Assembly: GCF_018127785.1 (NCBI RefSeq)
Contig: NZ_CP072389.1
Coordinates: 558,001-622,000 of the forward strand
Reading direction: 5' to 3'
Source: Prevotella scopos JCM 17725
GTDB taxonomy: Bacteria; Bacteroidota; Bacteroidia; Bacteroidales; Bacteroidaceae
DNA length: 64,000 nt
Shown here: positions 8,906-17,248 of the stretch, piece after piece
Layout: each line of letters begins with the position of its first letter
Position numbering within the stretch: the stretch's first letter is position 1
The notes under the pieces: generated by a model
Databases searched by the model: none
The model's input: the letters and a program-made list of their open reading frames with translations, nothing else
What the model was told of the DNA's origin: nothing
Program-made: the position numbers and the translations under genes

Positions 8906-8959
8906 TTTGTAATGTTGCCGTTTTATATTACCTTTGCGGTCAATATAAATGCAAAGATA
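8906..8959. promoter_or_regulatory. Divergent promoters for pepD and the small membrane gene
   Basis: Rightward: TTTG (8906-8909), 19-bp spacer, TACCTTTG (8929-8936), a full Bacteroidota -33/-7 pair. Leftward: CAAAGATA at 8952-8959, reading TATCTTTG on the minus strand. The two -7 elements are only 15 bp apart, so the promoters interlock. Confidence 0.7.
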
Positions 8960-8965
8960 TAGAAA

Positions 8966-9160
8966 ATGTTTGTAACTTTATTGTTAACATTGTTAATAAT
9001 TGCTATAGCCATGTTGCTCCTCGGAGTGCGTGTGTTATTCAAGAAAGGCGGAGAATTCCAGTCGCAACATATATCGGATAATGCTTATCTCAAAGAGAAA
9101 GGAATCCATTGTGTTATCGAGCAGGACAAAGAAGCCCGAATGTCAAATAAAGCTTATTAG
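8966..9160 (+). CDS. Small conserved single-pass membrane protein
   Basis: 64 aa. Residues 1-23 form one hydrophobic segment (TLLLTLLIIAIAMLLLGVRV), followed by a short soluble tail containing FKKGGEF and HxxxN...KEKGIHC with a single cysteine. I recognise this pattern as a small Bacteroidota family of unknown function, usually with the FKK-G-F and KGI-C features. It has its own promoter, and an OmpH-like lipoprotein gene follows 29 bp later, so the two are probably cotranscribed. Confidence 0.75.
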   Translation: MFVTLLLTLLIIAIAMLLLGVRVLFKKGGEFQSQHISDNAYLKEKGIHCVIEQDKEARMSNKAY

Positions 9161-9189
9161 AAAGAGTAATTAATTAAATCAGAATAGAA

Positions 9190-9792
9190 ATGAAGAAATC
9201 ATTTAGCAGAATGGCAGTGCTTTCAATGGTAGCATTTGCTTTTGTTGCATGTAACAATCAGCCAGCGAAGAATGATACAACAGCAAACAAGGCTGAAACA
9301 TCTACAGCTGCTCCAACTACAAGTAGTCAGAAAGTTGCTTATGTAGAAATCGACTCAATCATGAGTCAATATACGTATTGGAAGGACGTTACTAAGCTCA
9401 TAAAGGCTAAGGAAGCTAATATTCAGCGTACACTTGCTGGCAAGCAGAAGGCTATTCAGGCTGCTGCTGCAAACTTCCAGCAGAATGTTCAAGCTAACAA
9501 ATACACACAGGCACAGGCACAACAGATTCAGGCAAGCATTCAGAAACAAGCACAGGATGCTGAAGTTTTACAGCAGCGCCTTGGTGCAGAATATCAGAAC
9601 GAGGTTGCTAAGTATAATAAGGCTCTTTCTGATAGCGTACATAACTACCTGAAAGAATATAATAAGGATAAGAAGTACAGTATCATTCTTGCTAAGAGTG
9701 GTGACAACATCCTTTATGCTGATCCAGCATATAACATCACCGATGATGTTGTAAAGGGTATGAATCAGGCTTACAAGGGTATGAAGAAGTAA
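9190..9792 (+). CDS. OmpH/Skp-like lipoprotein
   Basis: 200 aa. The signal peptide ends in a lipobox (FAFVAC, Cys21), so it is a lipoprotein, probably envelope-anchored. After a Thr/Ala/Ser-rich linker (about 25-48), the motif KVAYVEIDSIMSQY matches the first strand of Skp/OmpH chaperones. Residues about 70-150 are a Gln/Ala/Lys-rich coiled coil (the tentacle helices), and the C-terminus SIILAKSGDNILYADPA returns to the Skp body. Classical Skp is not a lipoprotein; tethered versions are common in Bacteroidota. Role: periplasmic holdase for outer-membrane proteins (inferred from family). Confidence 0.88.
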   Translation: MKKSFSRMAVLSMVAFAFVACNNQPAKNDTTANKAETSTAAPTTSSQKVAYVEIDSIMSQYTYWKDVTKLIKAKEANIQRTLAGKQKAIQAAAANFQQNVQANKYTQAQAQQIQASIQKQAQDAEVLQQRLGAEYQNEVAKYNKALSDSVHNYLKEYNKDKKYSIILAKSGDNILYADPAYNITDDVVKGMNQAYKGMKK

Positions 9793-9829
9793 TTCGTGAA
9801 ACAATAGTTACTTATCAAATAAACAAAAT

Positions 9830-9867
9830 AAAACCAGTCGTAATATACGGCTGGTTTTATTTTTATA
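9830..9867 (+). terminator. Intrinsic terminator of the OmpH-like gene
   Basis: Stem AAAACCAGTCG / CGGCTGGTTTT with a 7-base loop, then ATTTTTAT. Confidence 0.9.
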
Positions 9868-10021
9868 GGATATTTACATTAATAGTGATATTCATTCAAT
9901 CAATCATAATATAATTCCATTTGAAAGACACATATCCCTTAATTATGTTTTTTTGTATCTTTACTGAAGTGTATCATAATTTTAATTAGTCTAAAACCTC
10001 ACCTTTTAAAAATATGAGAAT

Positions 10022-10109
10022 CATCCGCACATGTGGTGCGGACGCCCAACACTAATGGTGCGGACGCCCAACACAAGTGGTGCGGAGGGTAAACACAAAT
10101 GCTGTTGAA
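10022..10109 (+). repeat. Family I array without MITE ends (copy B)
   Basis: Four 22-bp units at 10022-10043, 10044-10065, 10066-10087 and 10088-10109. Unit 1 holds the perfect 6-bp dyad CCGCAC-ATGTG-GTGCGG. Units 2-3 share GCCCAACACnAnTGGTGCGG. No terminal inverted repeats or target duplication could be found around it. Confidence 0.8.
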
Positions 10110-10705
10110 TATTTATGGAATTACAACTCATAATCTTATTAGAATTCGAATAGAACAAGACGAAAAGAAGTTATGACCAAGTGGCTCCTGCTCCTATAGA
10201 TTTTTTACATGAACGAATACCATCGTTATGCTTTATCGGATTGCACTAATTAATTAGCAGAACTCTTATCCTGCTCCCAAAAAATACCTTTTGAATGTGC
10301 CGGCTTAGTAGAAATGAACGTTATCGTCTTTAAATCATTAGCAAAACTCCGTAGGGCTATGTTATATGCGCTTCCACCATTCGATAAAGCCAATTATTTG
10401 CAATCGGTTTTCGTTTATGATATATCGTTCTTTCTTTAACATTTCTATAATAGTTTTCAAAATCTATTCTTGGTTAAGACCAATTGTACTGGCTGATAAC
10501 GTAATTTTTAATTTAATGAATCTAATCTGTGCATATATTTTTTGCAAAAGTCTTTATAACATTTGAGATATGCATTTATTTTCATTAAAATCAATTACAT
10601 GTATTTTGATTCTATTTTATATTCATGACGGATGTAAACCCAAATTTCGGAACTTACATCTTACGATTAATGTATTTTTTATAGAATAAAGGAAAAAGAC
10701 AACGA
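10110..10705. other. Intergenic stretch without recognisable genes
   Basis: About 600 bp with stop codons in all frames and only short frames without family similarity. It may contain decayed sequence, but I recognise none. Confidence 0.45.
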
Positions 10706-10710
10706 AAAAT

Positions 10711-10741
10711 TTTGAGGTATGAAAATAAAGTACTATCTTTG
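10711..10741 (+). promoter_or_regulatory. Promoter of the tRNA cluster
   Basis: TTTG (10711-10714), 19-bp spacer, TATCTTTG (10734-10741): an exact Bacteroidota primary sigma-factor promoter, about 48 bases before tRNA-Ser. Confidence 0.8.
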
Positions 10742-10788
10742 CACTCGCATTTGAGATAATGCTTGGTAATTCGGTTATAGGTCATCTT

Positions 10789-10875
10789 GGAAGGATGGGT
10801 GAGTGGCTGAAACCAGCAGTTTGCTAAACTGCCGTGCGCATTCGCGTACCGGGGGTTCGAATCCCCCTCCTTCCG
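10789..10875 (+). tRNA. tRNA-Ser (GCU anticodon)
   Basis: 87 nt without encoded CCA. Acceptor GGAAGGA pairs with TCCTTCC, discriminator G. Anticodon loop TTGCTAA gives GCU (serine AGC/AGU). The long variable arm (GTGCGCATTCGCGTAC) is typical of class II tRNA-Ser. T-arm GGGGGTTCGAATCCCCC is perfect. Confidence 0.95.
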
Positions 10876-10903
10876 CTTTATCTCATTCCCTCAAATGTAT
10901 TTT

Positions 10904-10975
10904 GGTCGATTCATCTAACGGTTAGGATACAAGATTCTCAATCTTGGCATAGGGGTTCGATTCCCCTATCGACTA
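10904..10975 (+). tRNA. tRNA-Glu (CUC anticodon), copy 1
   Basis: 72 nt. Acceptor GGTCGAT pairs with ATCGACT (first pair G-U), D-arm TCTAACGGTTAGGA, anticodon loop TTCTCAA giving CUC for GAG, T-arm GGGGTTCGATTCCCC. Identical to the copy at 11007. No encoded CCA. Confidence 0.93.
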
Positions 10976-11006
10976 CAAAACAAACTCTTAATGGGAAAAA
11001 CATTCT

Positions 11007-11078
11007 GGTCGATTCATCTAACGGTTAGGATACAAGATTCTCAATCTTGGCATAGGGGTTCGATTCCCCTATCGACTA
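11007..11078 (+). tRNA. tRNA-Glu (CUC anticodon), copy 2
   Basis: Identical over all 72 nt to the copy at 10904, with an unrelated 31-bp spacer between them. Followed within 5 bases by a terminator that ends the cluster. Confidence 0.93.
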
Positions 11079-11081
11079 CAA

Positions 11082-11113
11082 AAAAAGTTCAGCTTTATAG
11101 CTGAACTTTTATC
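11082..11113 (+). terminator. Terminator of the tRNA cluster
   Basis: Stem AAAAGTTCAGCT / AGCTGAACTTTT around a TTAT loop, symmetric A and T runs; works in both orientations. Confidence 0.9.
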
Positions 11114-11167
11114 GTTTTATAGAATCTCGTACTATACCTTTTTCATTTTTAATGTTGGGTGATAATG

Positions 11168-11690
11168 TTTACTAGGCTCGCAGGGAAATTCAGGGGAAAA
11201 TAGGGGCAAGGAGTATAAAATGAGATTGGGTGAAGGATGTTAGGTGGTAACAGTAATTTGCATGCTACAGTTCTGTAGCTCTTATTGTCATCGACACCTC
11301 TATGATGAGCGTTTAACTCAGTACATTCCTTTCTCTATGTTTCAAGTGATAGAGTAAACTTACTTTCATCACTTGATATCATGGAGGAGATGAAGTCTAT
11401 AACATCATCAGCCGATTTCGTTTTTCCGGATAACGTCATAAACTTAATTTGCTGTCACTCCTGTCATTTATAGTAGGTGCTTAACTGATTATATTACAGA
11501 AAGATACAGGAAATGTTAAAAGTGACAGCAAATTGAAATAAAACTTTTTGTTGTTTTATGTAGTAATCTTTCTTCTTTGGGAATACTTATTATTTCAAAA
11601 TTTTCGAGGGGCTTTCATCATTAGCTTTTTGTGTGTCTATTTCCCAAACTTTTTCCAACTAAGACCTCTTCAGTTGGAAAAAGTTGGGAT
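11168..11690 (+). repeat. Family III degenerate repeat (copy 1)
   Basis: About 500 bp alignable by eye to 50330-50815, with shared landmarks in order: GCATGCTA, CGTTTAACTC, TCATCACTT, AAGTCTATAAC, AGCCGATT, CTGTCACTCCTGTCATTTAT, GAAATGTTAAAA, TGACAGCAA, GAATACTT, TATCATTA-like and ACTAAG. It contains the perfect 14-bp inverted repeat AATTTGCTGTCACT (11446-11459) / AGTGACAGCAAATT (11521-11534). The only longer frame (about 76 codons from 11548) is not conserved between copies. Confidence 0.75.
11643..11688. terminator. Hairpin beyond dipeptidyl peptidase III
   Basis: 14-bp perfect stem AACTTTTTCCAACT / AGTTGGAAAAAGTT, extended by CCC/GGG across one bulged A. It lies about 93 bases after the leftward DPP III stop, at the end of the family III repeat. 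Internal U/A tracts suggest a bidirectional terminator. Confidence 0.55.
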
Positions 11691-11780
11691 TTCTACCCCA
11701 CGCTTATTTCAAACAAAATCACATACCATAGTAATTAACCTACGGCAAAGATTCTTGGATGCGAAAGAACATTCCTAAGT

Positions 11781-13772
11781 TTAAAGCGTCTGATACTCAC
11801 GAGAGTAACGAAGCATCTGTTCTGTATAAGTTTCCGAGTAATCAACATTAATATCAATCAACTCGCCTTGTTTGTTATATACGGGGGTAAGCACAGGGTT
11901 AATAAACCCTTTATAAGGCGCTATATTCAATCGTTCGTATCTACGGAGAACCTCTGTGTGAAGAGTAGGATCAAGATTGATAGCATATTTCTCAACTAAC
12001 ATTCGTGCAGCCTCAAAGTCACCTTCGCTCTTGATACGCTGTATCTCAGCAAGTTGTTTAGCAAAGATATGACGTAAGGCAACATAATCATTGATACGAA
12101 CGAAAGTTTTTGATTCATTGTTCGCTTTGTCTTCGCAAGAAATAAGTTCTACAACATTATTATCCTTACCTAACTCCATTGCCCATTGTGCGATAAGTGC
12201 ACGATTCTGCATATGTGATTCTTCTATTTGCTTTCCAGGTTTAATACGAACCTGCTGAGTCAGCAAACCGTTCATCATATAGCCATAATATTGTGCTTTA
12301 TAGGCCTCATTACTATCCAAAAGTCCTAAATCTAAAAGCTTTTGGTCGGCTATATAGTATAAGCCAAAGAGGTCAGCACGTGCCTCTTCTATCGTATTAC
12401 CATAGTTTTTCAGTGCATCAGGATCTGTTCCTGGCAATAATCGTCCACTACCATGGCCTAAACATTCGTGCAAGTCTGTATGTAGATTATCCGTTTTGTC
12501 AGCATACAAATCCATCAACTTACGCATGTCAGAATCAATGACAAACTCCTCACGAAACCCATTACCCCTGGCTGCCATATCATAGGCATGAGTAAGATTA
12601 GATATTGTTACACTCTTTGAACCATATTCAGCACGAATCCAATCAGCATTTGGTAAATTAATTCCAATAGCTGAAGATGGATATTCATCACCGCCTAACA
12701 TTGCTGCACAAATAACATTAGCGGTAACACCTTTCACAACCTTTTTGCGAAAAATAGGATTAACAGGAGAATGATCTTCAAACCATTGTGCGTTATCAGA
12801 TATTGCCTGTGTACGATGAGTGGCTTCAAGATCCTTATATTCAACTATGCCTTCCCAAGAACCTTTCAATCCCATTGGGTCACCATAGACTTCAATAAAA
12901 CCATTAATGAAATCTATTCTACCTTCTTGTTCACGTAACCACTCAATAGAATAAACATCAAAATCATGTAAATCACCTGTTTCATAATAGCGAATAAGCA
13001 GGTTAATTACTTTGAGTTGCTGTTCGTTTTCTACATAGTCTTTTGCTCGCATTAACCAGTATATAATCTTTGTAATCGCAGAACCATATTTGCCATCTAC
13101 TTTCCATACATCTTCACGAATGGACTTTCCTTCTTTGACAAGAGTTGAATTCAAACCATAAGATGGTGCTTCGTCTTTTGGTCCTTCTTTCTTCAATCTT
13201 GCATAGAATTCTTCAACGTCATTCTGAGATACTCCATCGTAATAATTACATGCAGAAGAGCGAACAATATCTTTTCCATCAGCCTTATCTACTCTCTTTG
13301 GCAGAATAGTTGGATCAAAGATTACAGGACAAAGTTCGTTGAGTAAAGAAGAAACTGTCTCCCCTTCTCTTAGAGGAAGATACTTAGAATCAATCGATAA
13401 GACCTCTTTATTAAAGAAATCTTCAGTGAATGAAGGTGAAAACTTATCACAAGCATAGTGATGATAAATACCATTAGCAAACCAAACGTGCTTCAGATAT
13501 TCTTCTAAAGCACGAAAGTTGTTATCTTCCCGATCACCTTTATAGTTCAAATAGACAGCCTCTAACATCTTTCTTATTCGGAGGTTATACTTACCAAATT
13601 GGTCAAATGTGATATCACGACCAAACAAAGTAGCCTCTGACAGACAATAAATTAGTTGCTTTTGCCGAGTTGTTAATGCTTCGAAACCAGAAAGCTGATA
13701 ACGAAGCATTTGAATATCAGCGAACCGTTCATCCTGAAAATTAAATTTTTCTTCTCCTTTTGATTCTATCAT
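11781..13772 (-). CDS. Dipeptidyl peptidase III (M49 metallopeptidase)
   Basis: 663 aa. Zinc exopeptidase releasing dipeptides from the N-terminus of oligopeptides. Catalytic motifs HECLGH (around residue 435; the bacterial six-residue form of HEXXGH) and the second zinc/Glu motif EEARAD (around 460) are intact. No signal peptide is present, unlike lipoprotein DPP III relatives in some Bacteroides, so a cytoplasmic site is inferred. It follows an AraC-type regulator gene with a 7-bp gap in the same operon. Confidence 0.93.
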   Translation of the reverse strand: MIESKGEEKFNFQDERFADIQMLRYQLSGFEALTTRQKQLIYCLSEATLFGRDITFDQFGKYNLRIRKMLEAVYLNYKGDREDNNFRALEEYLKHVWFANGIYHHYACDKFSPSFTEDFFNKEVLSIDSKYLPLREGETVSSLLNELCPVIFDPTILPKRVDKADGKDIVRSSACNYYDGVSQNDVEEFYARLKKEGPKDEAPSYGLNSTLVKEGKSIREDVWKVDGKYGSAITKIIYWLMRAKDYVENEQQLKVINLLIRYYETGDLHDFDVYSIEWLREQEGRIDFINGFIEVYGDPMGLKGSWEGIVEYKDLEATHRTQAISDNAQWFEDHSPVNPIFRKKVVKGVTANVICAAMLGGDEYPSSAIGINLPNADWIRAEYGSKSVTISNLTHAYDMAARGNGFREEFVIDSDMRKLMDLYADKTDNLHTDLHECLGHGSGRLLPGTDPDALKNYGNTIEEARADLFGLYYIADQKLLDLGLLDSNEAYKAQYYGYMMNGLLTQQVRIKPGKQIEESHMQNRALIAQWAMELGKDNNVVELISCEDKANNESKTFVRINDYVALRHIFAKQLAEIQRIKSEGDFEAARMLVEKYAINLDPTLHTEVLRRYERLNIAPYKGFINPVLTPVYNKQGELIDINVDYSETYTEQMLRYSREYQTL

Positions 13773-13779
13773 ATTTTAC

Positions 13780-14238
13780 TCATTTCTTAAGTGGTTTTTT
13801 CAAACGCACTTCTTCTGAAGAGGGTTGCGCCATGTGACGCATTCTATAATCACGTGGTGTGACACCATTTAATTTATAGAAAGAAGCATAGAAAGACTGC
13901 CTATTGGAGAAGCCCACCATATCACTGATATCTTCCATATTCAGTTCTTGATAACGCTTATCAACCAAAAGTGCCATTGCCTCCTCTATTCGGAATTTAT
14001 TGACAAATGATGTGTAGTTCATGTGGAATCGCACATTAACTACAGCTGAGATGTAGCGCGTATTTGTTCCTAAGTCCTCAGCAAGTTGCTTAGCAGAGTA
14101 ATTCTTGTCTTTGTAACGTTGCTGAATTAGAATGATATTAAGGATCTTTTCCTTTAATTCATCCATTAATTGCGGACTGACCAGACTACGATAGGCGGCT
14201 ACCTTCTCTTTTTTTTCAGTTAAATTGTACTTAGCCAT
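13780..14238 (-). CDS. Small AraC-family DNA-binding protein
   Basis: 152 aa, only the C-terminal AraC/XylS DNA-binding module plus a helical N-terminus; no sensor domain. First helix-turn-helix around residues 47-71 (SAKQLAEDLGTNTRYIS), second around 99-131 (MEDISDMVGFSNRQSFYASF...GVTPRDYR). The tail is basic (VRLKKPLKK). Cotranscribed with DPP III and divergent from hcp, so it could regulate either; that is inference. Confidence 0.88.
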   Translation of the reverse strand: MAKYNLTEKKEKVAAYRSLVSPQLMDELKEKILNIILIQQRYKDKNYSAKQLAEDLGTNTRYISAVVNVRFHMNYTSFVNKFRIEEAMALLVDKRYQELNMEDISDMVGFSNRQSFYASFYKLNGVTPRDYRMRHMAQPSSEEVRLKKPLKK

Positions 14239-14617
14239 AATCCGTGTATTTTTAGTTACCTATTTTGTTATTACACTGCAAATATAACATAATTAATTAA
14301 GAATGTCAAGTTTATGGCAACTTTTTTAATATCTATTAGTTATTAAAATTCATAAATATTTTATTACAATCCAGTAGATACATGTACGAAATGTTTACAA
14401 CCAACTTCTTAACATCTTTTTATACAAAGCGTTTCCGATTTTTATAATCTAAACTCTTCTTTACATTGAATCGTCCCCATTTATTATAAATCACGCTTAC
14501 TTATATTTATTATTTTTTAACTTTTATCCGTCACAAATGTTACCAATGTGGCTTTTTTTTATCTATAATTTTGCACCACATAAAACATTATAGGAATATT
14601 AAATAGAACTAAGAAAG
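14239..14617. promoter_or_regulatory. Divergent araC-type / hcp control region
   Basis: 379 bp without genes. Leftward -7: CAAATATA at 14279-14286 (TATATTTG on minus). Rightward -7: TAATTTTG at 14566-14573 for hcp. An imperfect dyad CACA-N11-TGTG lies at 14532-14550, centred near -40 from the expected hcp start, where a class II CRP/FNR-type activator would bind. No good -33 TTTG accompanies the hcp -7, which fits activator dependence. Confidence 0.55.
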
Positions 14618-16270
14618 ATGACAGAAAACAAGATGTTTTGTTTCCAATGTCAGGAAACAGCAAAGGGTACTGGATGCACAATCCAAGGTGTCTGCGGTAA
14701 AAAAGCAGAAACTAGTCGCTGGCAAGATTTGTTACTCGCAGTAACAAGAGGTGTTGCAACAATTTCAGATTCACTTCGTAATGCTGGTGTAAAAACAAGT
14801 CAAGAGGTTGGTGATTATATCGTTGATGCACTTTTCGCAACGATCACCAATGCTAACTTTGACGATCAGGCTATATTAAATAAGGTGGACAATGGTCTCC
14901 GCATTAAGCGTGAGTTGATTGAACTTGCTAAGAAGAACAATGTAGAATTGCCTAACTATCAGGAAGTAACTTGGGGTGGTGAGAAAGCTGACTACGAGGC
15001 AGAAGGTAATCGTGAAGGAGTTCTCCGCACAGAGAATGAAGATCTCCGCTCATTGAAGGAGTTAACAATATTGGGCTTGAAAGGTATGGCTGCTTACTAC
15101 GAGCATGCATCACGCCTTAATGAGCGTAACGAAGAAATTATTGCCTTCATCGAAAAAGCACTTGCTATTGTTTCCAACCCAGAAGCTGACATGGACACAC
15201 TTTTGGCAACAGTAATGGAAACAGGTAAATTCGGTGTAGATGCAATGGCATTACTCGACAAGGCAAACACACAGGCTTATGGTAATCCAGAACTTACCAA
15301 GGTAAATATAGGTACGGGTAGCCGTCCTGGTATTCTTATCTCAGGTCACGACTTAAAGGATATTGAGCAACTTCTTGAGCAGACTGAGGGTACTGGAGTA
15401 GATGTTTACACTCATGGTGAGATGCTTCCTGCACACTATTACCCACAGTTGAAGAAATACAAACATCTTGTTGGAAACTATGGTAACGCATGGTGGAAGC
15501 AGAAGGAAGAGTTTGAAACATTCAATGGACCAATCGTCTTCACAACTAACTGTATTGTTCCTCCTTCACCAAAGGCAAGTTACAAGGATCGTGTGTTCAC
15601 AACAAACGCAACTGGTTTCCCAGGCTGGAAGCATATTGTAGCTGATGAGAATGGTCGCAAAGATTTCTCTCAAGTTATTGAGATTGCTAAGACTTGTAAG
15701 GCACCAACAGCTATCGAGCAGGGTGAGATTATCGGTGGTTTTGCACATGCACAGGTATTCGCTTTGGCTGATCAGGTTATTGAGGCTGTTAAGAGTGGAG
15801 CTATCCGTAAGTTTGTTGTAATGAGTGGTTGCGATGGTCGTATGAAGAGCCGTGACTATTACACAGAGTTTGCTGCTAAGTTACCAAAAGATACCGTTAT
15901 TTTGACTAGTGGTTGTGCTAAGTTTAAATATAACAAGTTAAACCTTGGTGACATTAATGGCATTCCACGTGTATTGGATGCAGGACAATGTAACGACTCT
16001 TATTCATGGGCTGTTGTAGCATTGAAGTTGAAAGAAATCTTTGGTGCTAATGATATCAATGACCTTCCTATTGAGTTTAACATTGCATGGTATGAGCAGA
16101 AGGCAGTTATTGTTCTGTTAGCCCTACTCTACCTTGGTATTAAGAATATCCACATTGGACCAACATTACCAGCTTTCGTTTCACCAAACGTTCTAAACGT
16201 ATTGGTAGAGAACTTCGGTCTTGGTGGTATTACAACTGTTGAAGAAGATCTCAAAAACATGGTTGGATAA
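14618..16270 (+). CDS. hcp: Hydroxylamine reductase / hybrid cluster protein
   Basis: 550 aa. Hcp carries a [4Fe-4S] cluster and a hybrid Fe-S-O cluster; it reduces hydroxylamine and, in enterics, NO, protecting against nitrosative stress. The N-terminal cysteines C8-X2-C11-X8-C20-X5-C26 match the class I (anaerobe) spacing. Hybrid-cluster ligands appear later in [23 protein letters not shown] and [10 protein letters not shown], with a conserved Glu region near [10 protein letters not shown]. Monocistronic with its own terminator; no hcr reductase gene is adjacent. Confidence 0.97.
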   Translation: MTENKMFCFQCQETAKGTGCTIQGVCGKKAETSRWQDLLLAVTRGVATISDSLRNAGVKTSQEVGDYIVDALFATITNANFDDQAILNKVDNGLRIKRELIELAKKNNVELPNYQEVTWGGEKADYEAEGNREGVLRTENEDLRSLKELTILGLKGMAAYYEHASRLNERNEEIIAFIEKALAIVSNPEADMDTLLATVMETGKFGVDAMALLDKANTQAYGNPELTKVNIGTGSRPGILISGHDLKDIEQLLEQTEGTGVDVYTHGEMLPAHYYPQLKKYKHLVGNYGNAWWKQKEEFETFNGPIVFTTNCIVPPSPKASYKDRVFTTNATGFPGWKHIVADENGRKDFSQVIEIAKTCKAPTAIEQGEIIGGFAHAQVFALADQVIEAVKSGAIRKFVVMSGCDGRMKSRDYYTEFAAKLPKDTVILTSGCAKFKYNKLNLGDINGIPRVLDAGQCNDSYSWAVVALKLKEIFGANDINDLPIEFNIAWYEQKAVIVLLALLYLGIKNIHIGPTLPAFVSPNVLNVLVENFGLGGITTVEEDLKNMVG

Positions 16271-16291
16271 ATTAATCACAAATTTAAAACT

Positions 16292-16324
16292 AAAGGCTCA
16301 CTCTTTTTTGAGTGGGCTTTTTAT
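16292..16324 (+). terminator. Intrinsic terminator of hcp
   Basis: Stem AAAGGCTCACTC / GAGTGGGCTTT with a T6 loop, then TTAT. Confidence 0.88.
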
Positions 16325-16670
16325 GTTTATTGCTATAGGAATGAAAAGAACTTGAATATTAAGATGATCACTCATACAAATGGATAATTCCATATAGTTT
16401 AAGTACAGAATGGACAATGCGCATACAATGTGATTCAGGAATGAATCACCATGAATTTCATATATAATGAGAATGACTGTACTTCATGGGAGAACATCCT
16501 GACACAGTTTACTTACTAGCCTGAATTCCATATTTCATAGTACACCTTATTTTATAGAAGGACATTCTAATATTTTAATTCGGTAAGATTCTCATTTACT
16601 CATCTGCTTCTAGTATTTATCTATTTATGTAAAATAAATTCAAACTCTAAAAATTCAAAGATGTTCTTTA
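16325..16670. other. Intergenic stretch, nothing recognised
   Basis: About 350 bp of AT-rich DNA after the hcp terminator without credible frames or RNA structure. Confidence 0.45.
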
Positions 16671-16758
16671 AGCTTTAAAAAGATGTCATACAGGCTTCTA
16701 AAAGGTGCCCTTTTAGAGTCTTGTTAACGCCCTTCAAGGCCCTTGTTAACGCTCTTTT
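16671..16758 (-). repeat. Family II array, four 22-bp units (copy 2, inverted)
   Basis: On the minus strand the units are 16758-16737, 16736-16715, 16714-16693 and 16692-16671. They align unit by unit with 1003-1090: units 1-2 share (A/G)GGCGTTAACAAG in place of GGGCCTTAGTAAG, unit 3 AAAAGGGCAnCTTTTA is nearly identical, and unit 4 keeps the AAGCT end. Upstream TTTGTAA and TTCTAAA are also shared, so the homologous block is a little longer than the array. Confidence 0.78.
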
Positions 16759-17149
16759 AGAAGTGCCTTTATAACTTATTGACAAAAAGCAAATTACAAA
16801 GAGGTTAAAAAAGCCAATTTTGAAGAGATTTTTATGTTTAGGCAATAATTAATTGTAATGTTTTTTTATATTTTGTAGGTTAGTATTTTCGATTATACGC
16901 TCTCCTCTCTCCATGAGATGAAGTTAATGACTTATTTCAAAATAAAGGATATCATTGTTTCTCTATAGCAAGACATCTTTTCTTGTTGCTCATTGTATAT
17001 AGGGTAACAAAAATACATAAAACTTATTTGATAAACTGTAACAAACTAAGAGAAACAATTCAGAGAAAAACGGTTATAATTATTAATTAATAATCATACA
17101 ACGACCATCAGGATTAATGTCAAAAGTTAGTATATATTGATTCTTACAA
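16759..17149. other. Intergenic stretch before the hut cluster
   Basis: About 390 bp without a gene. I see no operator or riboswitch. ATTAATTAATAAT near 17080 is simple AT sequence. Confidence 0.4.
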
Positions 17150-17157
17150 TAGTTTTG
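17150..17157 (+). promoter_or_regulatory. Possible -7 element for ftcD
   Basis: TAGTTTTG fits TAnnTTTG about 92 bases before the ftcD start, but no matching -33 element is at 19-21 bp. Confidence 0.4.
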
Positions 17158-17248
17158 CAGTAAAAGTTTTGAATTACAAAAACTTATTTGTATTTTTACG
17201 CTCGAAAACCTAAACACATAATTGTTTAAATCTATATTTAATATATAT

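Noticed and set aside
10366..10566. 66-codon open frame
   Set aside because: AT-rich, hydrophobic by composition, no family similarity, in a gap with stops in every frame nearby.
11643..11688. Hairpin as part of a tRNA-linked attachment site
   Set aside because: No duplicated tRNA 3' end or integrase is present; the hairpin lies in a repeat and is better explained as a terminator.
11548..11778. 76-codon open frame inside family III
   Set aside because: The equivalent stretch in the copy at 50.7 kb is interrupted, so it is not maintained as a protein.
16325..17248. Riboswitch or HutC-type operator before the hut cluster
   Set aside because: I looked for long conserved stems or a clear palindromic operator and saw none.
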